Shown: positions 43,250 through 51,042, counted from the first letter of the stretch. The stretch: DNA of 64,000 nt from Flavobacterium potami (GCF_020026915.1 NZ_JAINUY010000008.1:224602-288601); one strand, 5' to 3'. A program made the numbers and translations. Notes: generated from the letters alone by a model not told the origin.

Positions 43250-44719
43250 TTAAGCTTCAATGCTTACTTCGCTTTTTACTCTTGTTCTGATTTCACTCAG
43301 CGATTGATCAACTAAAAGTTTTCCATCTCTAAAAACTTCCTTCAATTCGCCTTGTTTTTCTTCTTCCCAAGAAACATTATCAGTTAAATGATACTTTCCG
43401 TCGATTAAATCGATTTTCATTAATCCTTTAGCCGATTTTTTAGTTCCGTCATCTGTAATTGGATCTTTGAAAATTGCTCTTCCCTCTCCGTTTACTTCTC
43501 CGTAAGTTGCTTTCATCGCAAATCCAAAAGTATCTCTGGTGTTGTATTGATAAGTAAAAGATCCGATACCTAAAACAACGTTTGTAGAAGCAAATCCTTT
43601 TTCTTTTAATCTTTCACAGATTTGAGTTGCTCTTGCTACTGTAATACTGTCTCCATAAATCGCTCCAATTTGCGGAACCAATTCTTTGAATCCTTTAGCA
43701 TTTGTAGTTCCGCCAAAAACATCCCAAAGCAATTCGATTACCCCTTTTTTCTCTTGTTCTGTTTTTCCGTTTGGATTTCCACAGATAATATCAACTGGAT
43801 CGCCACTGTCAGGACGAATTACGACTTTACCTTCTCTAGAAACAATTTCTTCTTTTAATCTTGGAAGATAATCCGTTAGAACTTTCCATAAATCCCAAGT
43901 ATCAGAAACGATAGAAACAATTCCTTTTGGATAAACTTCAGTAATTAATCTTTTGAAAGTTTCGCATTCCCCTTCTGTCGTTCCCATACACATCACAGAA
44001 TGTTCTGTCGCCGCAACTGAACCCGCAACCAATTCTTGGTCTGAATTAGCATTGTAATATTCTTCTAAGAAATCAATTGCCGGAATGGTATCAGATCCTG
44101 TAAAACTTAATAAATGTCCAGCTGCAGAAGTCAAAGCTGCTTCGATTCCGCCCATTCCTCTCATCGAGAAATCGTGTGCTTGCCAATCTACAAATTCAGG
44201 AACAGAAGAAGTTTCTGCTGCATATTTGTCTAAAACTTTTCTATATTCTTTTGCAATTGTGGCTGAGTTACAAGGCAACCAAACTACCGCAGAAAGTAAA
44301 GTTTCGAAATAATTCGTCAACCAAAAAAATTCTGGAATTGTATTGTACATTGTAAACATTGGAACTCGCAACGGAACGCTTGCTCCTTCTGGCAAAGCTT
44401 TAAACACCATCGGAATATATCCTAAATCGTGTAAATCTTCGATATGTTTAATTCCGACAAGGTTTTCACCTAAATAATTATTAATTCTGCGAGAATACTT
44501 TTTAATAACTTCTTCTTTTGGTTTCTTGAAGAATTCTTCTTCGAAGTCGTGAATGATATATTTTTTGATGAAATACTGTAATCCGAAAAAGATTACTTCA
44601 TCAACAGTTTCAATTCTTGATTTTCTTGGTGTCCAGTTAGAATATACAATTGTAGTTCCGTCTGGGTATTGTCTTCTGTGGTCAACTTTGTAACCGTCGG
44701 TTAATAGTAGTGGGTTCAT
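43250..44719 (-). CDS. nadV: Nicotinamide phosphoribosyltransferase (Nampt/NadV type)
   Basis: This 489-residue enzyme makes NMN from nicotinamide and PRPP. Long length and the motifs LLLTDGYKVDHRRQYP (N-terminus), AHDFSMRGMGGIEAALTSAA near 183 (with the Asp that selects nicotinamide over nicotinate in human Nampt), RPDSGDP near 302 and GSFTYQYNTRDTFGFAMK near 378 place it with Nampt rather than the shorter NAPRT family. It is the last gene of a minus-strand NAD/ADP-ribose cluster whose prs gene would supply PRPP. Confidence 0.92.
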   Translation of the reverse strand: MNPLLLTDGYKVDHRRQYPDGTTIVYSNWTPRKSRIETVDEVIFFGLQYFIKKYIIHDFEEEFFKKPKEEVIKKYSRRINNYLGENLVGIKHIEDLHDLGYIPMVFKALPEGASVPLRVPMFTMYNTIPEFFWLTNYFETLLSAVVWLPCNSATIAKEYRKVLDKYAAETSSVPEFVDWQAHDFSMRGMGGIEAALTSAAGHLLSFTGSDTIPAIDFLEEYYNANSDQELVAGSVAATEHSVMCMGTTEGECETFKRLITEVYPKGIVSIVSDTWDLWKVLTDYLPRLKEEIVSREGKVVIRPDSGDPVDIICGNPNGKTEQEKKGVIELLWDVFGGTTNAKGFKELVPQIGAIYGDSITVARATQICERLKEKGFASTNVVLGIGSFTYQYNTRDTFGFAMKATYGEVNGEGRAIFKDPITDDGTKKSAKGLMKIDLIDGKYHLTDNVSWEEEKQGELKEVFRDGKLLVDQSLSEIRTRVKSEVSIEA

Positions 44720-44770
44720 ATTATCTATAATTTTTACACTTTATAATAATTTTTGAAATTTAATCTTTTT

Positions 44771-45241
44771 TTAGAAATCATAAACGGTGACTTCAATATT
44801 ATTACCAGAAAGCGTTTCGAGAATAATAGGTTCAATCATTTCCCATTTTCCACCAGCTAATCCACATCCAATTCGAGGCATGTGAACTGATGCTTTGTTT
44901 GTTTTTGCAAAATCAGAAACAGCTTCTAATCCTTCTTCAATCGCATGGTATCGAATCGGAGCACCACCGTTTTCATCTTTATTGATTTTATGCTGGCCTA
45001 TTAAATTCGCCACCCATAAATCTTCTTCAACCTGAACAAACTGCACTTTTCCTAATTCAAAATCGTTTTTAGATTTGAACCATTCACGATATTGCTTTTC
45101 TGGTGTTTTCCATCTTTTTGAAATTGCCATTACGAATCCTTTTCCCCATCCGCCAACATCATTGCAAACGTGAACGATTATCTTATTTTCTGATCCTTCA
45201 GGAGATGTTGCATCGCCTTTTATATATTGAATGTCTTTCAT
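44771..45241 (-). CDS. Macro-domain protein (ADP-ribose-1''-phosphatase-like)
   Basis: This 156-residue single-domain macro protein has IKGDATSPEGSENKIIVHVCNDVG at the N-terminus and MPRIGCGLAGGKWEMIEP near residue 120. These are the adenine- and phosphate-binding loops of the Poa1p-like branch. Such proteins hydrolyse or bind ADP-ribose derivatives. It lies between the second macro gene and the nicotinamide phosphoribosyltransferase gene, which fits clearing or recycling of ADP-ribose. The substrate is inferred. Confidence 0.88.
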   Translation of the reverse strand: MKDIQYIKGDATSPEGSENKIIVHVCNDVGGWGKGFVMAISKRWKTPEKQYREWFKSKNDFELGKVQFVQVEEDLWVANLIGQHKINKDENGGAPIRYHAIEEGLEAVSDFAKTNKASVHMPRIGCGLAGGKWEMIEPIILETLSGNNIEVTVYDF

Positions 45242-45281
45242 TTTTATAATTTATTTTAATCAAACCTTTCTAACAGAAAAA

Positions 45282-45788
45282 CTAAAGAATGTTTTTATAA
45301 ATCTGATAATTTTCATCATCAAAACATACAAACAGCACTTTTTCTATTTCTGAAATTCTTTCAAAATCCTTTACAGCTTTTACCGCAATTTCAGCTGCTT
45401 TATCTTTCGGAAAATGATAAATTCCTGTACTGATATTTGGAAAAGCAATCGTTTTGATTCCATTTTCTACAGCGAGATTTAAACTGTTTTTGTAACAATC
45501 CGCGAGCAATTTTGATTTTTCTTCTTTGTCACCATTCCAAACTGGCCCAACCGTATGAATAACATATTGAGAAGGAAGATTGCCAGCTGTGGTAATTACA
45601 GCTTCGCCTGTTTTACATCCTCCTTGCTTATTTCTAATTTGGACACATTCATCTAAAATTGCTTTACCTCCTTTTCGATGAATCGCTCCATCTACACCAC
45701 CGCCTCCAAGCAAAGAAGTATTCGCTGCATTTACTATTGCATCAACCTCAACTTCTGTTATATCTGCTTTTAATAATTCTAAAATCAT
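45282..45788 (-). CDS. Macro-domain protein (MacroD / O-acetyl-ADP-ribose deacetylase type)
   Basis: This 168-residue protein has the MacroD signature DAIVNAANTSLLGGGGVDGAIH (about 16-37) and AFPNISTGIYHFP near residue 115. The family removes mono-ADP-ribose from acidic residues and deacetylates O-acetyl-ADP-ribose. Its start overlaps the stop of the upstream gene by 4 bp, so it is translationally coupled within the NAD island. Confidence 0.92.
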   Translation of the reverse strand: MILELLKADITEVEVDAIVNAANTSLLGGGGVDGAIHRKGGKAILDECVQIRNKQGGCKTGEAVITTAGNLPSQYVIHTVGPVWNGDKEEKSKLLADCYKNSLNLAVENGIKTIAFPNISTGIYHFPKDKAAEIAVKAVKDFERISEIEKVLFVCFDDENYQIYKNIL

Positions 45789-46204
45789 TTTCTAAAACTA
45801 TCTAATTTGTCATTAAGTTCTTTGTTTTCACTTTTCAAAGAATGGTCTGTAAAATGAACATTTATAATCTGAATTCCGTTGACTATATTAGAATTAAAAT
45901 CAAACAAATCTTCAGAAGGAATCCAAAGTTCATTATGGTTTTTATCGCCAACATTTTGAATTTCGTATTTTTCTAAAAAATCTGTTTTCACTTCAAAAGC
46001 AGTTACAATTCCAATAAATCCCGAAAACTCATCAACAGTATTCCATTCAAAAGCAATTTGATCTGCATATTGCTGATTCGTTACTGGATAAAAAATAGGT
46101 TGCCATTCTAACCTCGGTGGAAAAGCATTGTAACCCAACTCCGCAATTAATTCCATTTCTTTTAATCCAACTGGGCGATATAATCTTGTTGTTTTCATAT
46201 TCAT
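45785..46204 (-). CDS. ADP-ribosylation/crystallin-J1-like protein
   Basis: This 139-residue soluble protein has KTTRLYRPVGLKEMELIAEL at the N-terminus and FPPRLEWQPIFYPVTN near residue 30. I recall this pattern from small Bacteroidota proteins labelled ADP-ribosylation/crystallin J1, but the activity of the family is unknown to me and I cannot confirm it. It is placed between NADAR and macro genes, with a 1-bp gap upstream and a 4-bp overlap downstream, so it very likely works with them. Confidence 0.55.
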   Translation of the reverse strand: MNMKTTRLYRPVGLKEMELIAELGYNAFPPRLEWQPIFYPVTNQQYADQIAFEWNTVDEFSGFIGIVTAFEVKTDFLEKYEIQNVGDKNHNELWIPSEDLFDFNSNIVNGIQIINVHFTDHSLKSENKELNDKLDSFRK

Positions 46205-46205
46205 T

Positions 46206-46733
46206 TTATCTCAATTCATCCCTAACTTCCATCAAAGCAAAACCTAAGAGATTCAATCCTTTCCAGGCTTCTGGCTTTAGAACATCTTTATGATCTTCTG
46301 CCATTCCGATTCCCCAAATTGGATCGACTGGACTTGCTTCGACAATAACTCGTTCTTTTGTGTTTAATAAAAAAGTCTTCAAATCAACATTTTGACTGAA
46401 TTTGTGAAAGTTTCCTTGTTTTACAATTTCATATCGGTTTTCTAACCAAACCGTATCAACATAATTTTTGACTTCTCTACCGAATTTTTTGGCTTCTGCA
46501 GGAGAATTAGCTTCAAGGATTTTTTCTAAAATTTCCTGATCGTTGAATAATTCTGCTTTCTTCGCCATCATCCAATGTTCAGCAGTTTTGTAAGTTACTT
46601 TATCAACTTTAAAAGAACTTAACCACCATTGGCTGAAACAAGTTTTAATAACTGTTCCGTCTTTACTCGGTTGGTGTCCCCAGAAGAATATAAATTTACT
46701 TTCTGGAGTTATGGTATCTATATTGTATTTCAT
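46206..46733 (-). CDS. NADAR family protein (YbiA-like)
   Basis: This 175-residue protein has the NADAR fold: FFWGHQPSKDG and CFSQWWLSSF at the N-terminus, YKTAEHWMMAKKAELF near residue 50, and VEASPVDPIWGIGMAEDH near 137. YbiA acts on riboflavin intermediates, and other NADAR proteins remove ADP-ribose from guanine bases. The neighbours (two macro proteins, Nampt) favour an ADP-ribose substrate here, but that is inference. Confidence 0.9.
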   Translation of the reverse strand: MKYNIDTITPESKFIFFWGHQPSKDGTVIKTCFSQWWLSSFKVDKVTYKTAEHWMMAKKAELFNDQEILEKILEANSPAEAKKFGREVKNYVDTVWLENRYEIVKQGNFHKFSQNVDLKTFLLNTKERVIVEASPVDPIWGIGMAEDHKDVLKPEAWKGLNLLGFALMEVRDELR

Positions 46734-46742
46734 TTTTTCTAG

Positions 46743-47825
46743 TTATTGAAACAAAGAAGTTATGTTTTTGAAATCTTTTGAATCGGCTGAAAATGACCCG
46801 TAGATTTCATTGAATTCTGTTGTGAGACTTTCGAACTCATAATCTTGCTCCAGCTGATCCATACAAGTTACAACCAAATTTCGTTTTGCCATTGGGCTGT
46901 AAGCTGCATCGAGTTTTAGAGCATAATTTAGAAGTTCGTAATTCAGAGTTCCAAAACGTAAACGTTTTTGGTATTCGTTAAAAACACAGGTTTCTTCTTC
47001 GTTGTTTTTTAATTTAATTTCTCCTTCGTTCGCCATCCAGCCGTGTCCGTGGCGGGTTGAATAACTTCTGGTTACGTAATAAACGGCTACATCTTCAATC
47101 TTCAGTTTATTACAAATTTCGATTGCATTTTTTGAAGTCGTATTGGCATACGTTACATTCGGAAAAACGCCGTGATCCATGTCAAGCAGAATTCCTTGAC
47201 TGCCTTCAAAAATGAGATTTTCGTATTTTGAAAGGAATGTATAATCAACAATATTCCATTGTATTTTATCAATTGCGTCCAGATATAGATTGATTTCTTC
47301 GTCGATTCCGCTTTCGTTTAAAAAACCATAGTAATAGGCAATTTGGTTTAGTTTTTCTAAAAGCATTTCGCGAGGCGCAATCAAATCGATGGCAAACAAT
47401 TTGTACGGACCTTCATTTCTTTTCATGGTTGAACCAATGCCTTTTCCGCAGGTTCCGTTTTCGATGTTTCGCACATTTCCTCTGTTGTGCCAGACATCAA
47501 AAGGAGTGGTAACTTTTGCTAAAGGATGAATGTACAAATCCAGATTAGCGTTTTTTTCTTTTAATTCTTCTCTTTCGTTGTACAAAAAAAGCGGATGAAT
47601 CGTACAGTGCTCACTGTAATAAGATGGAAGACCGCGAAGTGCTCCACTTGCAAAACTCGAATGAACGTGTTTTCTGTCGCCAATCATAACGGTGTGTGCC
47701 GCCTGCTGTCCTCCCGAAAAGCGAATAACTATAGATTCAGGGTTTTGTTTTGCCAGAAAATCTGTTGTTATGCCTTTTCCTTCATCACCAAATCCTAAAC
47801 CTATAACTATTTTCGCTGTTTTCAT
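46743..47825 (-). CDS. Divergent, short adenylosuccinate synthetase paralogue
   Basis: This 360-residue protein aligns by eye with PurA. It has P-loop GLGFGDEGKG (the catalytic Asp is kept), FEGSQGILLDMDHGVFPNVT near 207, RSYSTRHGHG near 253 and a TCMDQLE end corresponding to the guanine-recognition TKLD motif. Differences are clear: the canonical GGNNAGHT is GGQQAAHT, GTTGRGIGP is GTCGKGIGS, and the protein stops about 60-70 residues early. A housekeeping PurA is therefore expected elsewhere. Possible roles include a changed nucleotide substrate; related short enzymes (PurZ) occur in phages, but the retained Asp differs from PurZ. Confidence 0.8.
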   Translation of the reverse strand: MKTAKIVIGLGFGDEGKGITTDFLAKQNPESIVIRFSGGQQAAHTVMIGDRKHVHSSFASGALRGLPSYYSEHCTIHPLFLYNEREELKEKNANLDLYIHPLAKVTTPFDVWHNRGNVRNIENGTCGKGIGSTMKRNEGPYKLFAIDLIAPREMLLEKLNQIAYYYGFLNESGIDEEINLYLDAIDKIQWNIVDYTFLSKYENLIFEGSQGILLDMDHGVFPNVTYANTTSKNAIEICNKLKIEDVAVYYVTRSYSTRHGHGWMANEGEIKLKNNEEETCVFNEYQKRLRFGTLNYELLNYALKLDAAYSPMAKRNLVVTCMDQLEQDYEFESLTTEFNEIYGSFSADSKDFKNITSLFQ

Positions 47826-47840
47826 TTTGTTGTTATTAAT

Positions 47841-47987
47841 TTAAACACATAGAATCATAGCTTATTGAAACCTAAAAAAGGCGTTTCACTCATTTCAATT
47901 CACATAGTTACTATGTGTTAGAAACTAGTTTCTTTCCCTATTCTTTCACAAACAAAAGAAAAAATCTATGTTTCTATGTGTTTAAAA
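47841..47987. repeat. CACATAG element, copy 3 (about 147 bp)
   Basis: The ends TTAAACACATAGAATCATAG and CTATGTTTCTATGTGTTTAA match copies 1 and 2; the middle has CACATAGTTACTATGTG. It lies between the VWA gene stop and the purA-like start. Confidence 0.82.
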
Positions 47988-47989
47988 TT

Positions 47990-48859
47990 TTAAAGCATCT
48001 CTATATTATCTAAACCACTATCACTTGTACCAGAAACTGGTATTGTTCCTAAACCAGAACCTTTATGTTTATCGCAGATGATCTTTTTGATTACGTTTGG
48101 AATTTCTCTGTGATCTTCGATAGACAAACAGTTTTGTCCCAGTAATTCTTTCCATTCAACATCGGCATTTATTGCTTGTCCTGAATGCAATACACTAATG
48201 TGATATACATCGTAACGTTTTTGCGCTTCTGCCAATAATTCAAGATGCGTATAAGTCTGTTGTCCCTGCCCCATAATTTCTTTAATTGCCGAAGCTGGAA
48301 GCGTTTTCAAACCTGGTTCATCACCTACTGTAAACAACAATCCTTTTTGTCCTCTTTTTTCGAAAGCATCCGTTTTGGTATGAAATGCTGCAAAATACCA
48401 TGCTAAAAGATAACTTTCGCCAGCGTTTCCTCCGCCTCCACCTTCAATGTAGGTTCTTGTCAACCACATATCCAATTCTTCGTCACCAGATTCAAACTGT
48501 CCCACTTGAAGCGGATATCTATCGCATTCGTGATCTCCGATTCCTAAGAACAAAAGTGCCGGATCTGGAACACCGCCTTGAATAATTCCGCCCATTAATT
48601 TTGGAAGTCCGTCTTTGATCAATTCGTGTGGAATATGTCCCATACTTCCCGTAACATCCAATCCTAAAATAATCGGAACGGTGTTTGGATGAACATCAGA
48701 ATCTCTTGCTTCTCTAAAAATCACTCCATTCGGATTCATAGATTCGTGAGCCATATGTAATGCATTCTGTGTAAATATCTCTGCAGCAGATTTGCTAGCG
48801 TAACCTACTTTTTTTGCTCTGCTTTCGCGAGCACCGAAATCATATCTTGTACCTCCCAT
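47990..48859 (-). CDS. Cytosolic VWA-domain protein of the NAD island
   Basis: This 289-residue protein has no signal peptide. It has a VWA-type domain with MIDAS DVTGS (about 68-72) and GEGGGGNAGESY-like glycine-rich region near 140. It begins with the unusual MGGTRYDFGARESRAKK. It is preceded by a 111-residue helical protein that ends 2 bp before its start, so the pair is coupled. VWA proteins often scaffold metal-dependent complexes; the partner here is not evident. It differs from the membrane-bound Bat VWA proteins. Confidence 0.8.
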   Translation of the reverse strand: MGGTRYDFGARESRAKKVGYASKSAAEIFTQNALHMAHESMNPNGVIFREARDSDVHPNTVPIILGLDVTGSMGHIPHELIKDGLPKLMGGIIQGGVPDPALLFLGIGDHECDRYPLQVGQFESGDEELDMWLTRTYIEGGGGGNAGESYLLAWYFAAFHTKTDAFEKRGQKGLLFTVGDEPGLKTLPASAIKEIMGQGQQTYTHLELLAEAQKRYDVYHISVLHSGQAINADVEWKELLGQNCLSIEDHREIPNVIKKIICDKHKGSGLGTIPVSGTSDSGLDNIEML

Positions 48860-48861
48860 GA

Positions 48862-49197
48862 CTAATATTTTTTACCAAATAAATATTCAAATCTCTTTTT
48901 TGTAACTTCAAACTGGATGTTTAAATTTCTAATCGTCAACGAAAGTTCCATGTCTTTCTGAACAAAGGCTTCCGGCTGAAAATCGGCAAATGTCAAACTG
49001 TTTTTATCCAGTGGACTAATATCAATTAATCCTTCTTGTTCTCTTTCGAGTCTTTTGATTTTTAATTCGATGTCTTCGACTCTTCTTCTGTAAATTAATT
49101 CAGAATCTTCACCAATTACTTTGGCTCTGTCTTCTCTAATCTGATCATTGTTTCTTTTTAAAGACTCAATAAATCTTGGTTTTAAATCGTCGCTCAT
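48862..49197 (-). CDS. Small coiled-coil protein paired with the VWA protein
   Basis: This 111-residue, highly charged helical protein has two likely coiled-coil segments (about 5-50, RRRVEDIELKIKRLEREQ; and 80-105). No known domain was recognised. It ends two bases before the VWA gene starts, suggesting a two-protein unit. Confidence 0.65.
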   Translation of the reverse strand: MSDDLKPRFIESLKRNNDQIREDRAKVIGEDSELIYRRRVEDIELKIKRLEREQEGLIDISPLDKNSLTFADFQPEAFVQKDMELSLTIRNLNIQFEVTKKRFEYLFGKKY

Positions 49198-49211
49198 AAT
49201 TTTTGGTTATT

Positions 49212-49337
49212 TTGTTTCAGGTTTTCTTTGTTTCATGTTTCAAGTTATTTGAACTAACTTGAAACTTAAAAACTTGAAACAGTTAATAGATTTTTTTAAG
49301 GTTTGCAAAACAACTTGAAACCTGAAACTTGAAACAT
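49212..49337. repeat. AACTTGAAAC word repeat
   Basis: Inverted and direct copies of GTTTCAAGTT / AACTTGAAAC (for example AACTTGAAACCTGAAACTTG) fill the gap between prs and the coiled-coil gene. Confidence 0.65.
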
Positions 49338-49339
49338 TT

Positions 49340-50173
49340 TTAAACTAAAGCATCCAGCTTAATGACCTGAACGCTCTCTCCTTCAAAATCCTTAAAAGAG
49401 TTAGTTGTGAAAATGCCATCAAAACAGTTCAAAACTTCAAATCCTTTATTGAAAATTCCGTGGCTTACTGCTAAATATAATTTCCCGGCGTTTTTCTTTT
49501 TTAATTCTTCAGCCAATCCTACGAAAGTTCCTCCTCCGTCGCAGATATCATCTACAATTAAACAATCCATTCCTTGCAAATCATCGTTGTAAACTTTAAA
49601 ACCAGATAATTTTCCCGTTTTTACATCTCGGCTTTTACTGCATTCTACAACCTCAACACCACCTAAAAACTCAGATACTTTGTAGATTTTCTTTAAAGCG
49701 CCACCATCTGGAGAAATTAATTTTACGTTTTCACCAATTCTATTTAAAACTTCTTTGATAAAAGTATAGTTCGGAATTACAGTACTGTTATTCAATAAAG
49801 CCGGAGTAACTTCTGAGTGCGCATCAAAAACAAAAACTTTGTTCAATTGCATGGCATTGATAATGTCAGCATACACTTTTACAGATAAAGGCTCGCCAGG
49901 AATCATAACACGATCTTGTCTTGCAGCTGGAAAATACGGAATGAAAAGTTCGATGATTTTAACATCCATTCTTCTTAGCGCATCAACCGTAATACACAAC
50001 AACCCTAAATCGTTGAATGAATTCAATCGGTGTGTAATAGTAACTTTTCTATTTGGATCAAAATCTGGTGCGATTTTGATGTGTGGTTCTCCTCCAGAGA
50101 AAGTAAAACTTTGAAATTTGATTTCTTCCTGATTTTGAAATGGAGCGAATTTTGGGTCGAGATTTAGTATCAT
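49340..50173 (-). CDS. prs: Ribose-phosphate pyrophosphokinase (divergent, short)
   Basis: This 277-residue enzyme makes PRPP from ribose-5-phosphate and ATP. It shows PYFPAARQDRVM near residue 81 and the PRPP-binding LIVDDICDGGGTFVG near residue 207 (canonical form VDDMIDTAGT). It is about 30 residues shorter than housekeeping Prs and clearly diverged, so it is probably a dedicated copy for NAD salvage with Nampt. I start at the ATG at 50173; a TTG at 50203 would lie in the predicted operator and -7 box. Confidence 0.88.
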   Translation of the reverse strand: MILNLDPKFAPFQNQEEIKFQSFTFSGGEPHIKIAPDFDPNRKVTITHRLNSFNDLGLLCITVDALRRMDVKIIELFIPYFPAARQDRVMIPGEPLSVKVYADIINAMQLNKVFVFDAHSEVTPALLNNSTVIPNYTFIKEVLNRIGENVKLISPDGGALKKIYKVSEFLGGVEVVECSKSRDVKTGKLSGFKVYNDDLQGMDCLIVDDICDGGGTFVGLAEELKKKNAGKLYLAVSHGIFNKGFEVLNCFDGIFTTNSFKDFEGESVQVIKLDALV

Positions 50174-50183
50174 AGTGTTGCAG

Positions 50184-50204
50184 TTTGCGTTAATTATACG
50201 CAAA
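50184..50204. promoter_or_regulatory. 21-bp palindrome, candidate NrtR operator 1
   Basis: TTTGCGT-N7-ACGCAAA is a perfect inverted repeat, overlapping the -7 box and probable start site of the prs promoter. A matching site lies 52 bp away, centre to centre. Confidence 0.65.
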
Positions 50205-50230
50205 TGTAGAATTTAATTTTGAATAAACAA
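50201..50230 (-). promoter_or_regulatory. prs promoter (minus strand)
   Basis: Read on the minus strand: TTG (50230-50228), a 19-bp spacer, and TACATTTG (50208-50201), an exact TAnnTTTG match. The box shares CAAA with operator 1. Confidence 0.65.
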
Positions 50231-50235
50231 TTTAT

Positions 50236-50256
50236 TTTGTGTAAAAATTACGCAAA
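50236..50256. promoter_or_regulatory. 21-bp near-palindrome, candidate NrtR operator 2
   Basis: TTTGTGT-N7-ACGCAAA has the same spacing as operator 1 with one arm mismatch. It overlaps the stop codon of nrtR (50248-50250). Confidence 0.6.
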
Positions 50257-50940
50257 CTTTATTTCGAAGTGAAAGCCTTTATCAATTAATTCATTGTATT
50301 TCAGTTTGTTGAACTTAAATAATTTCGCAGGTCTTCCGCTTCTTATTGGAGAAAAATTATCGGTTTCTTCTAAAAAACCATAACTCAGTATTTTTTTTCT
50401 GAAGTTTCTACGATCGATTTCTTTTTCTAAAATCGTACAATAAAGGTTTTCAAGATCTGAGAATAAAAACTCATCCGGAAGTAAATCGAAGCCAATTGGT
50501 TCGTATGTTAGTTTCGCTTTTAGTCTTTCTATTCCTTTCTTTAAAATCAAATTATGATCGAAAGCAAGAGGCGGAATTTCGTCAATTTTAAACCATTGAA
50601 CTCTTTCTGCATCTGTATCCGCTTTAATTTCTAAGTTAGAAGCATCGACCAAAGCATAATAAGCCACAGAAATAACACGGTTTCTGGAATCTCTACGAAT
50701 ATCATCACCAAAAGTGTAAAGCTGTTCCATAAAGGTAAGTTCAACATTAGTTTCTTCACGTAATTCGCGAATTACAGCCTCACTTAAAGGTTCATCATCT
50801 TTAACCAAACCGCCAGGCAAAGCCCAATATTTATCAGAAGATCCGAATTGTTGTTCAATCAATAAAACATATAAATCATTACTTTTGTAACCAAAAACAA
50901 TAGCATCTACAGCAATTCTAATATTTTGCAAATTTTCCAT
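50248..50940 (-). CDS. nrtR: NrtR-type NUDIX transcriptional regulator
   Basis: This 230-residue regulator has an N-terminal NUDIX domain with ALPGGLVKDDEPLSEAV-RELREETNV (about 38-64). The conserved Gly after EET is Asn, which hints at weak or lost hydrolase activity. A C-terminal winged-helix follows, with IDRRNFRKKILSYGFLEE and SGRPAKLFKF. NrtR proteins sense ADP-ribose and repress NAD genes. I start at the ATG at 50940, because the predicted -7 box (50959-50966) places the transcript start at about 50952, the site of the next ATG upstream. Confidence 0.88.
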   Translation of the reverse strand: MENLQNIRIAVDAIVFGYKSNDLYVLLIEQQFGSSDKYWALPGGLVKDDEPLSEAVIRELREETNVELTFMEQLYTFGDDIRRDSRNRVISVAYYALVDASNLEIKADTDAERVQWFKIDEIPPLAFDHNLILKKGIERLKAKLTYEPIGFDLLPDEFLFSDLENLYCTILEKEIDRRNFRKKILSYGFLEETDNFSPIRSGRPAKLFKFNKLKYNELIDKGFHFEIKFA

Positions 50941-50958
50941 ATTAAAAGTCATATCCAA

Positions 50959-50966
50959 CAAATATA
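50959..50966 (-). promoter_or_regulatory. -7 box for nrtR
   Basis: TATATTTG on the minus strand matches TAnnTTTG. The predicted start near 50952 supports translation from 50940. Confidence 0.5.
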
Positions 50967-50970
50967 AAGA

Positions 50971-51033
50971 AAGAGAGCCAATTTTATAATCTATTACTAT
51001 AGCAATAAAATTATAAAATTGGCTCTCTTTTTA
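50971..51033 (-). terminator. Long hairpin after PKD lipoprotein 1
   Basis: The arms at 50971-50990 and 51010-51029 pair perfectly over 20 bp (AAGAGAGCCAATTTTATAAT and its complement). Related GAGCCAATTT arms follow the paralogous gene at 51501. Confidence 0.8.
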
Positions 51034-51042
51034 AATGTTTTT

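Noticed and set aside
44720..44770. Third operator upstream of the nicotinamide phosphoribosyltransferase gene
   Set aside because: The short gap has no TTTGYGT-N7-ACGCAAA match; control from the prs promoter is more likely.
46743..47825. PurZ of a base-modifying phage system
   Set aside because: The catalytic Asp of PurA is kept and no dATP phosphohydrolase, polymerase or phage genes are near, so the PurZ label is not supported.
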